DNA of 64,000 nucleotides, from contig JAETXT010000005.1 of the NCBI GenBank assembly GCA_019188255.1, positions 5,890,001 to 5,954,000 on the forward strand, given 5' to 3'. Numbering within the stretch: position 1 is the stretch's first letter; every line of letters starts with the position of its first letter. The position numbers and the translations under genes are program-made. This document shows, in pieces, positions 12,331 to 21,941 of the stretch. The notes under the pieces are model-generated. The model was given only the letters and a program-made list of their open reading frames with translations. It was not told the origin of the DNA and ran no database searches. The stretch comes from Verticillium longisporum (Eukaryota > Ascomycota > Sordariomycetes > Glomerellales > Plectosphaerellaceae).

Positions 12331-13364
12331 AGGTGATGCCTTCTTTTCCAGATGTAAGGGAACTCGAGACCCCGCTCCGTTTCCTGATACAATGGATCGT
12401 CATCCCTAATATTTCCCTTTCTAATGAGAAAGTTGAGCATAACGAGCCCACAGTTTGGCTTAAATTGGCCCTGTCTTAGCATATCCTTGACCTGTGTCAC
12501 AGTGTAACTCTTGATGTGAGCAATGTCATCTTCATTCTTCTTGAAGACGTGATTGGGATCGCGCACTTCATAGTCGAACACGTATCGTATTCCGGGTTCA
12601 ATCTTCCCAGCTGCAATCGTTGCGGCAGTTCCCGGAGCAGTGGGATTGAAGACGTGGTAGGTTATAATGGTGTCTGGTCCTTTGGCTTTTTTGAGTGCTT
12701 CATGAAGTTGGGCGTCTTTTACTTCCTCTTTGGCTTCGCGAAGAATGATGTCGAGCGGAGTCTGATCCTGCCTACCATCGTTGCCGCCCGCCACAATTTG
12801 ATCAAAGCAGTCTGGGTAAGAGGACTTGGCGGTCCCCCGTTGTGCTAGCCAGATTATCATGTTTTCACCCTCGCCGTGGAACGCATTGAGGTGAGCACCA
12901 CTGGTCACAATTCCGAAGAGGGGCACTACGCCATAGATCATGTTGAACGGAATGGGTGCGCCGATGACAGGTGTTGCTTCTTGAATCTCGGGGCTATCTT
13001 TGCCCCAGAGCCCTCTGGCTTGAGGGTCGCCATGAAGCCGGGCGCAGACCTCTTTGAAAGTGTCCCCGAGAGCCTTTGGAGAAGATTCATCCAGGGGAAT
13101 GACGTTGGAGTTTTCGAATTTGAGCTGGCGCCGGCCATTCCGCCCGCGTGGTTGGTCGCAAAGCCGCTGAAGATGTGTGGCCACGTTGGGTAGGATGTAC
13201 CCGAATCTGATCAATTTCGAGTGCGGTCGCCCCTTGGTATCGTATTGCTTGGATGTCAGACAGAATGCCCAAGTCCCTTTGAGAATGGTTTCGGCATTGA
13301 CCTGGTAGGGATTGGGGATCATTTCAGGTCGGTTTGGTGGAGAAGAAATTAAATTCGCCGTCAA
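12324..13364 (-). CDS. NUDIX hydrolase with DUF4743 N-terminus (thiamine-diphosphate-related type)
   Basis: Single exon, 346 codons. The N-terminal about 160 residues have the DUF4743 layout (NPYQV..., GTWAFCL, RFGYILP, VPLFGIVTSGAHLNAF). The NUDIX domain follows, with the substrate-side motif FDQIVAGGNDG and a NUDIX-box helix LREAKEEVKDA. The canonical first Glu and the Gly of the box (GX5EX7REUXEEXGU) are not in their standard places, as is common in this subfamily. Homologues include the N-terminal half of fission-yeast Tnr3 and budding-yeast YJR142W, reported to hydrolyse damaged thiamine diphosphate. Transfer of that activity here is inference. Start at 13364; an alternative Met is 14 residues in. 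Downstream lies the catalase-like gene on the same strand. Confidence 0.85.
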   Translation of the reverse strand: MTANLISSPPNRPEMIPNPYQVNAETILKGTWAFCLTSKQYDTKGRPHSKLIRFGYILPNVATHLQRLCDQPRGRNGRRQLKFENSNVIPLDESSPKALGDTFKEVCARLHGDPQARGLWGKDSPEIQEATPVIGAPIPFNMIYGVVPLFGIVTSGAHLNAFHGEGENMIIWLAQRGTAKSSYPDCFDQIVAGGNDGRQDQTPLDIILREAKEEVKDAQLHEALKKAKGPDTIITYHVFNPTAPGTAATIAAGKIEPGIRYVFDYEVRDPNHVFKKNEDDIAHIKSYTVTQVKDMLRQGQFKPNCGLVMLNFLIRKGNIRDDDPLYQETERGLEFPYIWKRRHHLR

Positions 13365-14705
13365 TATGAGTTCTAGCGAAAATATCGATCATACACTTTG
13401 ACGAGTTTACTATAGCTACTTCGAGAGCAAAGCATATTTGAGTATTTATAAAGTTATGAAGCCTTTGGAGGACTCTTTGACGGACCAGCTTGTTCGTTTC
13501 ATGTTCCACAATCAATTGTACTCGATTACATACATTCACTCGTAGTGGTCAGAACCAACACGCAACTCCACGATTGTTGCACTGTTCGGTCAGCACACAA
13601 TGACTGTTTCACACCGTTGGTGGCCCCGCGAATATGACCGAAGTGAATGCATCGTTGGCGAGTTGTGTGCAACGCCCTGCGTGACTACGACCACAGGGGC
13701 GAAGGAGCAACAATGCGTTGGTTCGGCCTCAAAGACAAGGTCGATTGCCTGTATCCGACGCAGATGGTACATAGTCCTATCATGTCTCTCCAATGGATAT
13801 GACAGCGGTGTAGTAACGGGACTTCTAGGTAAAAATGACTATATAATCCTGTATTTTAGTCTGGATGGATTCGCTTCAGAATATGATGCTTGATCACAGA
13901 CATCGGATTCGTTCTTGGATCGTATTGGATTACAACGATCCTCCGTTGGGGTCACACCTCAGCTGAGAAACGTCACCAATTATTTGTAGGGCGCATTGAA
14001 GAGCATAGTAAGGACAGAAATCCTGTTGGTGTTGCAAAGCCTATTCACATCATTCGCAAGGTGAGCTGGTCTTGAACCAAGGTCTTGCAGGACTCGGGCT
14101 GAGAGATACAACGAGTTGTACGCCCCACTCATGGCACCTAATCGGCATGCTGTCAGACACAGAGCCGGGGCGTGCTTACTCTCTGTGAATGGTCGAAGGC
14201 TAGCATGATGCGGGCATGAAGTTCGATAGATTTGTACGTTTGTCCTGCATCTGTTCTAAATCAAGGCAGCATCGACAGACGCTAACAACCCTCCTGCCTG
14301 ATAGTCCCCCGAAAAAATGTCCTCGAATCACTAGCTCATGGCAATCAGCCTTGTGAGGCACATCTTTCAATGATGGCGAACAGACTGATGATCTACCAGG
14401 GGCAGGCAGCAAGGTCCAGGGCTTAGGGGGTGGCTGGCGGGGGCTGACAGCGACTGCGCCACGTATGACGGAACTACCCCGCCAATCCGCGCTGTCGGGT
14501 CATCGGCGCTTGGCTGCCTCCTTGTCGCATTTGGTTCAGTCGTTCCCCTTTGTACAGGCAATCTCGATACCCTAAGTAGGAGGCGATCTGTCTGCTTCCC
14601 TCATTTTGTCATTCCACCTTTTCCCCTACTTTCATCATCAATCCATAGCGAGCCGCCATTCGAAGCATTAAAATTCGCCGGCGCATTCAATCGCAAACAG
14701 ACATC
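13365..14705. other. divergent intergenic region, no gene recognised
   Basis: About 1.3 kb between the NUDIX gene (leftward) and the glycine-zipper gene (rightward). It must hold both promoters. The last 120 bp before 14706 are C/T rich (a tttcccctactttcatc-type leader). Short open frames at 13600-14560 have no motifs. Confidence 0.45.
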
Positions 14706-15520
14706 ATGTCCTCTCAAGACTATTACGGAGGTGGGGGAGGTGGCTACCAACAGCCGCAAGGTTACAGCCAAGGCCAAGGACCTCCCCAGGGCTACCAATC
14801 GCAAGGCTATCCTCAGGTAAGTTTTTCTTTTCTCGTGGCGGTACTGCATTCATCCTAACAGCCACTTAGCAGCAGGGCGGATACCCTCCACAACCGTCAT
14901 ACAACCAAGGCCCTCCCCAGCAGAACTACGGCGGCGGACCCCCATCGCACCAGCCCTACGGTCAAGACAACCGACAAACCTCTCCCTATCCTCCTCAGCA
15001 CCAGAATAATCAACCTCCACCTCAGCAAGGCTACGGCGGCCCTCCTCCTCACCAGGGCTATGGAGGTCCCCCCCCCCAGCAAGGCTACGGCGGGCATTCG
15101 CCGCAGCCAAGCTACGGAGGCCACTCGCCCCAACCCGGCTACGGCCAGAGCCATGCTCCCCAAGGCTACGGCCAGGACAACCGGCAGCACTCATCCTACC
15201 CGCCGCAGCACGGCGGTCCCCAGCAGAGCGGGTATCCAGCATACCCGCAACAGGGCCAGCACGGCGGTCCCCAGGACGAGCGCGGCCTTGGCGCGACGCT
15301 CGTCGGCGGTGGAGCGGCCGGCTGGGCGGCTCATGCCGCAGGTGGGGGTGCGCTTGGCACGATCGGAGGCGCCGTGGCCGGTGCCATCGGCGCCAACTTG
15401 TTGGAGAACAAGTTCGAGAAGAAGCACAAGAAGCACAAGAATGAGAAGAAGGAGAAGAAGCACCACAAGCGGAGGGGAAGCGGCAGCTCCAGCTCCAGCT
15501 CCAGCTCTGACTCGGATTAA
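14706..15520 (+). CDS. Q/G/Y/P-rich low-complexity protein with glycine-zipper segment
   Basis: Two exons, 14706-14816 and 14870-15520 (intron GTAAGT...CTTAG); 253 residues. Start in ATCATGTCC context. Residues 1-170 are a prion-like low-complexity region of imperfect repeats built on QGYGG, PPQQGYGG and GHSPQ. Residues about 180-215 are Gly/Ala-rich with regular spacing (GATLVGGGAAG, GTIGGAVAGAIGAN), the pattern of a glycine-zipper 2TM membrane segment. The tail is a KKHKKHK-type basic stretch ending in a run of about ten serines and SDSD. Small fungal proteins with this layout are common but mostly unstudied. Membrane-curving or condensate-forming roles are possible, but only inferred from composition. 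Confidence 0.85.
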
Positions 15521-16843
15521 GGAGCGTGGTCATGAGTTGTCCCGCATTCTTCCTCACCTCAGTCCAGGGACTTTGCAGTGAGTCTTATTGCTGGACAGTA
15601 ATGGATCGTATGAGAGCTGTACGATGTATCGTTTCTGCAGCGCGGTTTGTGTTGCGTTGCTACGTAGTTAGTTGCTGAACGTATATGAACATACCATATT
15701 GCGATTGGTTCAAGTTGCCCGCCCATGTTGCATGCTCTACTTATCGACTGACCCTGCTACTGAACATGCATCTGCCGTCAAGCTCTGTCGTCGCACGAGT
15801 GAACGAAGCCAGATGCAATCCTGACAGCAAACCGCCGTGGCTGTGACACACGGAGACAACAACCCCGAAAGCAAGACACCGCAAACTGCTTCTTCACAGG
15901 TCTCACTGATGCGTAACAGGGGATGCGACTGTTAACTTCTCAGACGGTTGAACAAAAGATTGGCCTATAAAGACCCGTCTCTAGAATGATACGTTCGCCT
16001 CGGTATTGCGAACGCAATTACCTTTCGTCACAGCTTGATGATGTCGTACCCTAGATGATCCCTGGCAAGACCCTCGAACGGATCCATTGCAGTACAGTAT
16101 GCACTAAGTACCTTAATGCCTAAACTTCGACTTCGGCGTCGCATGCTGGTTGTCCCGATTGTTTACGAAGTATTGGTCGCATCGTCAAGAGCGCCGTGCC
16201 CAGCTGGTCTCCGGTTTCAATGATTATGTCCGTTTACCGACCGGCGGGCTACGACATGTGATGAACAGGTAGTGATGCGCCATCGACGGTCAGGTACCAT
16301 TTCAACTCAACCCACAACACAGGCATTTCTAATGGGGTGACACTTCTGTCCTCCGAAGCGAAAAACCTACTTGACCATGGACCCCCTGTGCCCTTTGATC
16401 CTCCGTCCCGAGTCACAATGAATGTAAAGAGCGGGGAAGCGGAAGTTGCGGCACCCTTTGAGCTGATCCCCACTGACGCCAAGGCACCTCATGTTCAGTT
16501 CCTGTTCGGCGCTTCTTTTGACCCCGAGCCTCTCGACCGCCTAGTGAACTCTGGATCACCGAAACCCTCCAAGACGTCACTCTGCGCGGGGCAAAATTGG
16601 AGAGCTTGGGAGAGCTATCGGCCGCTTTCGGGAGTCAGATTAGGGGACCGCATTGCCGTACTGCGACAATCAAAAGCCAAGCCTGCCCATCATGAAGTGA
16701 AGCCTTCTTCTTACGAGGCCTAAGACCAATTGAAAGGTATTCAGTGCGACGGAGTATCTGACATTTCCAAGAAGCGACAGAGTGCGACCGCTGCGCGACG
16801 AACCTGGATCCCAGACTCGACCAACAAAACTATTCCCAGCATT
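15521..16843. other. intergenic, no gene recognised
   Basis: About 1.3 kb between two same-strand genes. A 128-codon frame at 16337-16723 has no motif or good start context and I do not call it. The promoter of the CoA-transferase gene is expected in the right half. Confidence 0.45.
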
Positions 16844-18647
16844 ATGCGAGCCACACAATGCGCGCTGCGCCCGAGAGTGCTGCTTAGGGCATCACTCGAG
16901 GTGAGACCAGCTGTTTTCCAGGCACGCAGTGCAAGGTTTGTTTGCGCGCGGTCGGCGAGCCCGCTACCCAGGAGAACGTTTGCGACGTCTTCAGCCATGT
17001 CCTCGGCCAAGGCGCCCGAGGTGAAGAGGGGCGGGTCGAAGCTTTTTGAGTCGGCGGATCATGCGGTCGCCGACATCAAGAGCGGGTCGACAATTCTCAG
17101 CTCTGGTTTCGGCCTTTGTGGTGTTGCCGGTACGTCTCATTCACCTCATCGTTGCAAGCTCTATTCGGCCTGCCTTTGCCCTGCCCGAGACTTGTGCTCA
17201 TTCTCTGCGTTTAGAAACACTCATCACTGCCCTCCACCGCCGCGGCCCCGAATCCCTGCACTCCCTCACGGCCGTCTCCAACAATGCCGGCCAGGAAGGC
17301 AAGGGCGGCCTTTCGGTTCTCACCAAGGCGGGCCAAGTCAGCAGGCTGATCCTGTCCTTCCTCGGCAACAACAAGGCTTTGGAGAAGAAATATCTGACGG
17401 GTGAAATCGGCGTCGAGCTGTGCCCGCAAGGCACCCTCGCCGAGAGGATACGCGCGGGCGGCGCCGGTATCCCCGCCTTCTACACCCCAACGGGCGCTCA
17501 CTCCCTGCTGCAGACGGGCGACATTCCTGTGCGGCTCGATGCCTCGGGCAAAGTGCTCGAGCGAGGCAACGCTCGCGAGAGCCGAGAGTTCGGCGGCAAG
17601 ACCTATCTCATGGAGAAGGCGCTCACGGGTGATGTGGCTATCCTGCGCGCCTGGAAGGTCGACGAGGCTGGCAACTGCGTCTTCCGGTACACGACCAAGG
17701 CGTTTGGCCCCATCATGGCCAAAGCCGCAACCCTGACCATCGTCGAGGCCGAGAATATTGTGCCCGCTGGCGCCATTGACCCCAACGACGTCGACCTCCC
17801 CGGCATCTATGTCGATCGCATTGTGCCGGCGACGGCCGAGAAGAACATTGAGATCCTCAAGACACAGGAGTCCCTCGCCTCGCCCCCTGGTTCGCCATCC
17901 TCGACCTCCTCCTCAGCGAGCGCAGCCCAGACGCGCCGTGACCGCATCGCCAAGCGCGCGGCGAAAGAGCTCAAGGAGGGCTTTTATGTCAATCTTGGCG
18001 TCGGTCTGCCAACGCTGGCGCCATCATTCCTTCCCAAGGGCGCCAATGTCTGGCTGCAGTCGGAGAACGGTATCCTTGGCATGGGCCCTTACCCTGCTAC
18101 GGCAGCCGACGCCGATGCCGATATCGTCAACGCTGGCAAGGAGACTGTCACGCTCGTTCCCGGTGCCGCAACGTTCGACAGCGCCGAGTCCTTCGGCATG
18201 ATCCGCGGCGGACATGTCGATGTGTCGATCCTCGGCGCACTGCAGGTCAGCGCCTCGGGCGACCTGGCCAACTACATGATTCCCGGCAAGGTCATGAAGG
18301 GCATGGGTGGCGCTATGGATCTGGTCTCAAATCCTGAAGGCACCAAGATTGTCGTCGCCACCGAGCACGTAGCCAAGGATGGAAGTGCCAAGGTGGTTCA
18401 GAGCTGCAGCTTGCCGCTGACAGGTGCTAACGTTGTGAGCACCATCATCACGGACCTTGTGAGTACTTCCTGGTGATTCTTCTTTCTTTGAAATTTTACT
18501 AACGGCCTGCAGTGCGTGTTTGAAGTGGACCGGGAGGCCGGCACGTTGACGTTGACGGAGATCGCGCCGGGCGTTCAGCTTGAGGAGGTTCAGGCCAAGA
18601 CGGATGCACAGTTCACCGTGGCCAAGGATCTGAAGGTAATGGAGTAA
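16844..18647 (+). CDS. succinyl-CoA:3-oxoacid CoA-transferase, mitochondrial (SCOT)
   Basis: Three exons: 16844-17129, 17215-18458, 18513-18647; 554 residues. The protein transfers CoA between succinyl-CoA and acetoacetate in the mitochondrial matrix. The first about 50 residues are Arg/Ala/Ser-rich with almost no acids, a matrix-targeting presequence ([17 protein letters not shown]). The alpha half begins near residue 55 ([24 protein letters not shown]) with GELCPQ-like [14 protein letters not shown] and the YTPTG segment. The beta half starts after a Ser-rich linker near 345 and carries the catalytic-Glu motif [10 protein letters not shown] (Glu about residue 379) and [18 protein letters not shown]. 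Family length is about 515-555, so it looks complete. Neighbours to the right handle peroxisomal and mitochondrial metabolites. In fungi this enzyme supports acetoacetate, acetate or propionate metabolism; the exact donor is not determined here. Confidence 0.95.
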
Positions 18648-19076
18648 GGTAGAAAAGAATGTCTCCGTGTAGCATAGGCAGGTGTTGGTTGGTTGGATCT
18701 TGGCTTTTCTTCTCTGGCGCAAAATATTCTATTGCTCAAATCTCCTCGTCCATGGTGTGAAGCTTTCAAGTAACGCAAACAACGCCTGTCCCTTGTGTGG
18801 GTCGCAGTGAAGTCTCTGCTTCGAACTCTGCTCTATCCCGAGAATCTCTCGAAAGAATTAACAGGTTTAATTATAGTGAAAGGTGGGTTTGCACATCTTT
18901 ACCGATTCTAGTAGCTACGAATCGACGTTGCAGATGAGTCAAGCTGTCTCAACGAAAACGCTGACCATGTCAAGATGGCTCGCTGTTGCCAGCGGAACCT
19001 GTGAACTCGGATAAAGTAGAATCGAGTCCTCAAATCATGAGCCCGCGAGCATGAATTATTAACCGTTATAGTACAT
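18648..19076. other. convergent 3' intergenic region
   Basis: About 430 bp between convergent stop codons. It holds the 3' UTRs. No gene or repeat is seen. Confidence 0.5.
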
Positions 19077-19925
19077 CTACAGCTTCGCTCTCGCTGCAAA
19101 GTTCCCCCCACCTAGCGCCTCCGAAATGGAATCCACGCTCTTCAACAACCACTCGCTACCCTCATCTCCAGCCAGCCACTCGGCACCCTCCACCTCATCC
19201 TCGCCCGCCGCCTTATAGCTGCCATCCTCGATCGCCTTTCGCAGGCCGAAAACATGGCTCAGCACCTGTGGACCGACACCCGTCTGCGCCCTGAGGCACG
19301 CAATAGCGATGACGCTCGTCAGCACGCGCCCCGTTGCGGCGAGGTTGCCCCTCTTCTCAGCTGCCGGCTCAGACAGCAACGGTCCGTAGTGGCTGTTGAG
19401 AATGTGTACTGGTAGATCCGGGTGAGAGGTCGCCAGCTTCGTGACCAGCTTGTCTTCAAAGGGCGCGTATACGCTGTTCCAGAGGGCACGCCCACGGGGC
19501 CCTGTTGTCTCGTCGGGCGCGCGGCTCGGTTGCGTCTCGAGACGCGACTTCACTTCGGCGGGAAGTGCGGCGTGAAAGGCGTTGAGGCAGTTGATGGATC
19601 GGGGGATGCCGTTGAAGGAGATACACTTCAGGCCGACTTCGCGGATGAGCTCGGCAGTTCGTACGGCTGCGTCGCTGCTGCTGCTGCCATGAGTCGAGGA
19701 GGCTGTCGCCACCTCGTGGAGCACAGGCAGCGCATCGGGGGCATTGAGGGTGAATGTCGCAGCGGTCGACAGCACGACCCAGGGCTTGAGGCCGACGTTT
19801 CGCCTCGCGGCGTCGCTGGCGATGGCGCTGTAGACTTCGCGGATCCTTGCTGGAGCTGCGGTCGGATCGCCTCGCGCAAAAGGCGCGTTGATGAGAGCCT
19901 TGAGACCGGGGGCGAGCTTCGACAT
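19077..19925 (-). CDS. peroxisomal AhpD/carboxymuconolactone-decarboxylase-like protein (Pxp2-like)
   Basis: Single exon. Start set at 19925, whose CCCACCATGTCG context is near-optimal, giving 282 residues. An in-frame ATG at 20012 would add a Lys/Gln-rich 29-residue tract. The family core is ELIREVGLKCISFNGIPRS, and the helical layout matches AhpD-like carboxymuconolactone-decarboxylase folds such as budding-yeast Pxp2. The AhpD catalytic CxxC is absent, with only single cysteines. The protein ends in ...RAKL, a type-1 peroxisomal targeting signal (AKL), which supports a peroxisomal location. The biochemical role of this group is not known. It is divergent from the mitochondrial carrier gene across a 640-bp promoter region. 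Confidence 0.82.
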   Translation of the reverse strand: MSKLAPGLKALINAPFARGDPTAAPARIREVYSAIASDAARRNVGLKPWVVLSTAATFTLNAPDALPVLHEVATASSTHGSSSSDAAVRTAELIREVGLKCISFNGIPRSINCLNAFHAALPAEVKSRLETQPSRAPDETTGPRGRALWNSVYAPFEDKLVTKLATSHPDLPVHILNSHYGPLLSEPAAEKRGNLAATGRVLTSVIAIACLRAQTGVGPQVLSHVFGLRKAIEDGSYKAAGEDEVEGAEWLAGDEGSEWLLKSVDSISEALGGGNFAARAKL

Positions 19926-20566
19926 GGTGGGGTCTTGCTTCTTCTGTTGTCGCTGTTGCTGTAGACGTTTGTCTCTATTGGCAGCGTGGTTTGCAGAATG
20001 CTCGGGGTCCATTGAGTCGAGAAATCAATTCGACCATGGCACTTTTGTTTGTTGGCGATCAATGCTGCCGTCCTGCCGAAGGTCGGATGGCAGAACAGCT
20101 ACCGAGGGTCGGGCCCCAAATGTGAACTCCGGCAATCCTTGGGGAACCCTGAATGTCCCACGACTGTGGAATCACCCCCAATCTTGACTGCGGGGGCCCG
20201 GACTGTACATTTGCTGTCCGGCGGGCAGCTCGGCGCAAGGTGTGTATACTGAAGTTCAAGGTTTTGTCGGCCACGCATCAACCTCCGAGAAGTGTCTGAA
20301 TTGTCTTGTTACTTGCGTGAGGGGTCGGGTCTGGGGTATAATGCGGAGGCCCTGGGAAAGGCCTGGTACATGCAAGGTAACTAAAGTACGATCGGACGAT
20401 ATCAATTCCGTCGAGTGCTGCATCTTCGTCCATTCTGCACTTATATCGCTGCTCGGCGAACAGCTACAACAATCCAAAATTCATGGCTTCTGTGATCTGA
20501 ACTGATCTCACCATATCGCTGTGTTCTGGTCCTTCTTTCTTGATACCCTTTTTCTTCATTCTTGCT
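19926..20566. other. shared divergent promoter region
   Basis: 640 bp separate the divergent Pxp2-like and carrier genes, so the two may share control elements. A GCGGGG hexamer near 20190 fits the loose CreA/Mig1 consensus SYGGRG. Such hexamers are common by chance, so this is only a note. Confidence 0.35.
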
Positions 20567-21894
20567 ATGTCGTCTTCAACCAAGCAAAAGGAGCCATTTT
20601 GGCTCGGGTGAGTTTCCGCCCCCCCAGGTTTGAACAATCTCAAGCTGACGATGGTGCCAGCGGTGCTGCCGCTTCCATGGCCGTCTGCTTTAGTGAGTTT
20701 CCTGCTCACCACTATCTCAAAGCATTGGCTGACAAACTTAGCCCACCCACTAGACCAGACCAAATAGTGAGGTCCAACCAGCCATGCCATAGAACCGTGC
20801 TTGGCCAGCTAATACGTCTAGTCGTATGCAAGTCCTCAAGTCAAGAGACTCCATGTTCCGCGCCATGTACCGATTTGCAGCCCGAGACGGTTAGTGCTAC
20901 ACTTTCTCTTGATACATGGTCGAATGGATAGTTGACGTCTGAAGGCATTCCATCCCTTTGGTCTGGTCTCTCAGCGTCTATCGTGCGACAGTCGATGTAC
21001 TCCACAGCAAGATTCGGCCTGTACAACAACCTTGCCGGCCGGGCACAAAGCTGGACGGGACAGCAGAAGCTGTCGACGGCCTGGACGATTGCCTGCGCTG
21101 GCGCTGCGGGCGGCCTGGCCGGTCTCGTTGGAAACCCGGCAGAAGTAGTCCTCGTTCGGATGTGCGCAGACGGCGCGAAGGTGCCTGCCGAACGTTTCGC
21201 ATACGCAAACGCCTTGGCGGGGTTCTATCGCATAGGAAGAGACGAGGGTCTGGCGACATTTGCGCGTGGCATGTCTGCGAATATTGTGCGAAGCATCCTG
21301 ATGAGTAAGTGCGAGGCAAACACCACTACTACAAGCTTATGGCTAACCAATGTAGATGTTGGACAGATCGCAACGTATGTTCCATCGCACGCAAGTTCAA
21401 GGCTGAACATCTGCTGATATTTGTCCAGATATTCCACGGCGAAGCACCACCTCCTGGCGAGCGGCGGCCTCAAAGACGATATTCGAACACATGCTCTCGC
21501 CTCATTTTTCGCAGGCACTGTCGCCACCACAATCTGCGCACCCGCCGACGTGCTCAAGAGCAGGATCCAGAGTGCGTCCGCTGCTGGCTCAGGTGGCAAC
21601 GTCAGTAAACTCTCTTCTACCCCATGTTCTGGCCAAACTGACCGATGATCCCTGTAGTCCGTTGTCCAGATCATCCGCACAAGCTTGAGGGAGGAGGGTC
21701 CTCGCTTCCTCATGAAAGGCTGGACACCTGCGTGGCTGCGGCTTACGTGAGTCTCTCCTAACAACAGCATGATATGGCCATATACTGACAACTGTAGACC
21801 AAACACTATTCTGACGTTCGTATTTATGGAACAGCTGAGGATACTGACACAGTGGAGTTTTGTTCCTGCAGGCGGTGCCACTATGAAGATTTGA
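20567..21894 (+). CDS. DIC1: mitochondrial carrier family protein, dicarboxylate carrier type
   Basis: Nine exons deduced: 20567-20607, 20661-20692, 20742-20766, 20822-20889, 20945-21304, 21356-21374, 21429-21600, 21658-21746, 21798-21894. They sum to exactly 301 codons. It is an inner-membrane antiporter of about 300 residues with three repeats. The carrier signatures are HPLDQTKYRMQ (repeat 1), NPAEVVLVRM (repeat 2) and APADVLKSRIQ (repeat 3), each followed by an aromatic/Gly matrix helix such as DGIPSLWSGL and EGPRFLMKGW. FWLGGAAASMAV near the N-terminus is the usual start of dicarboxylate (malate/succinate-phosphate) carriers. Exon 6 is only 19 nt and exon 3 only 25 nt. The stop lies 47 bp from the stop of the convergent Zn2Cys6 gene. 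Substrate assignment is by family resemblance. Confidence 0.9.
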
Positions 21895-21941
21895 GTGTTT
21901 CCACACAGAGCCTTTAGTAGTCATTTATTCGCGACCCCTAT

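Noticed and set aside
16337..16723. 128-codon open frame as a gene
   Set aside because: No motif, no good start context, and it lies in the promoter of the SCOT gene.
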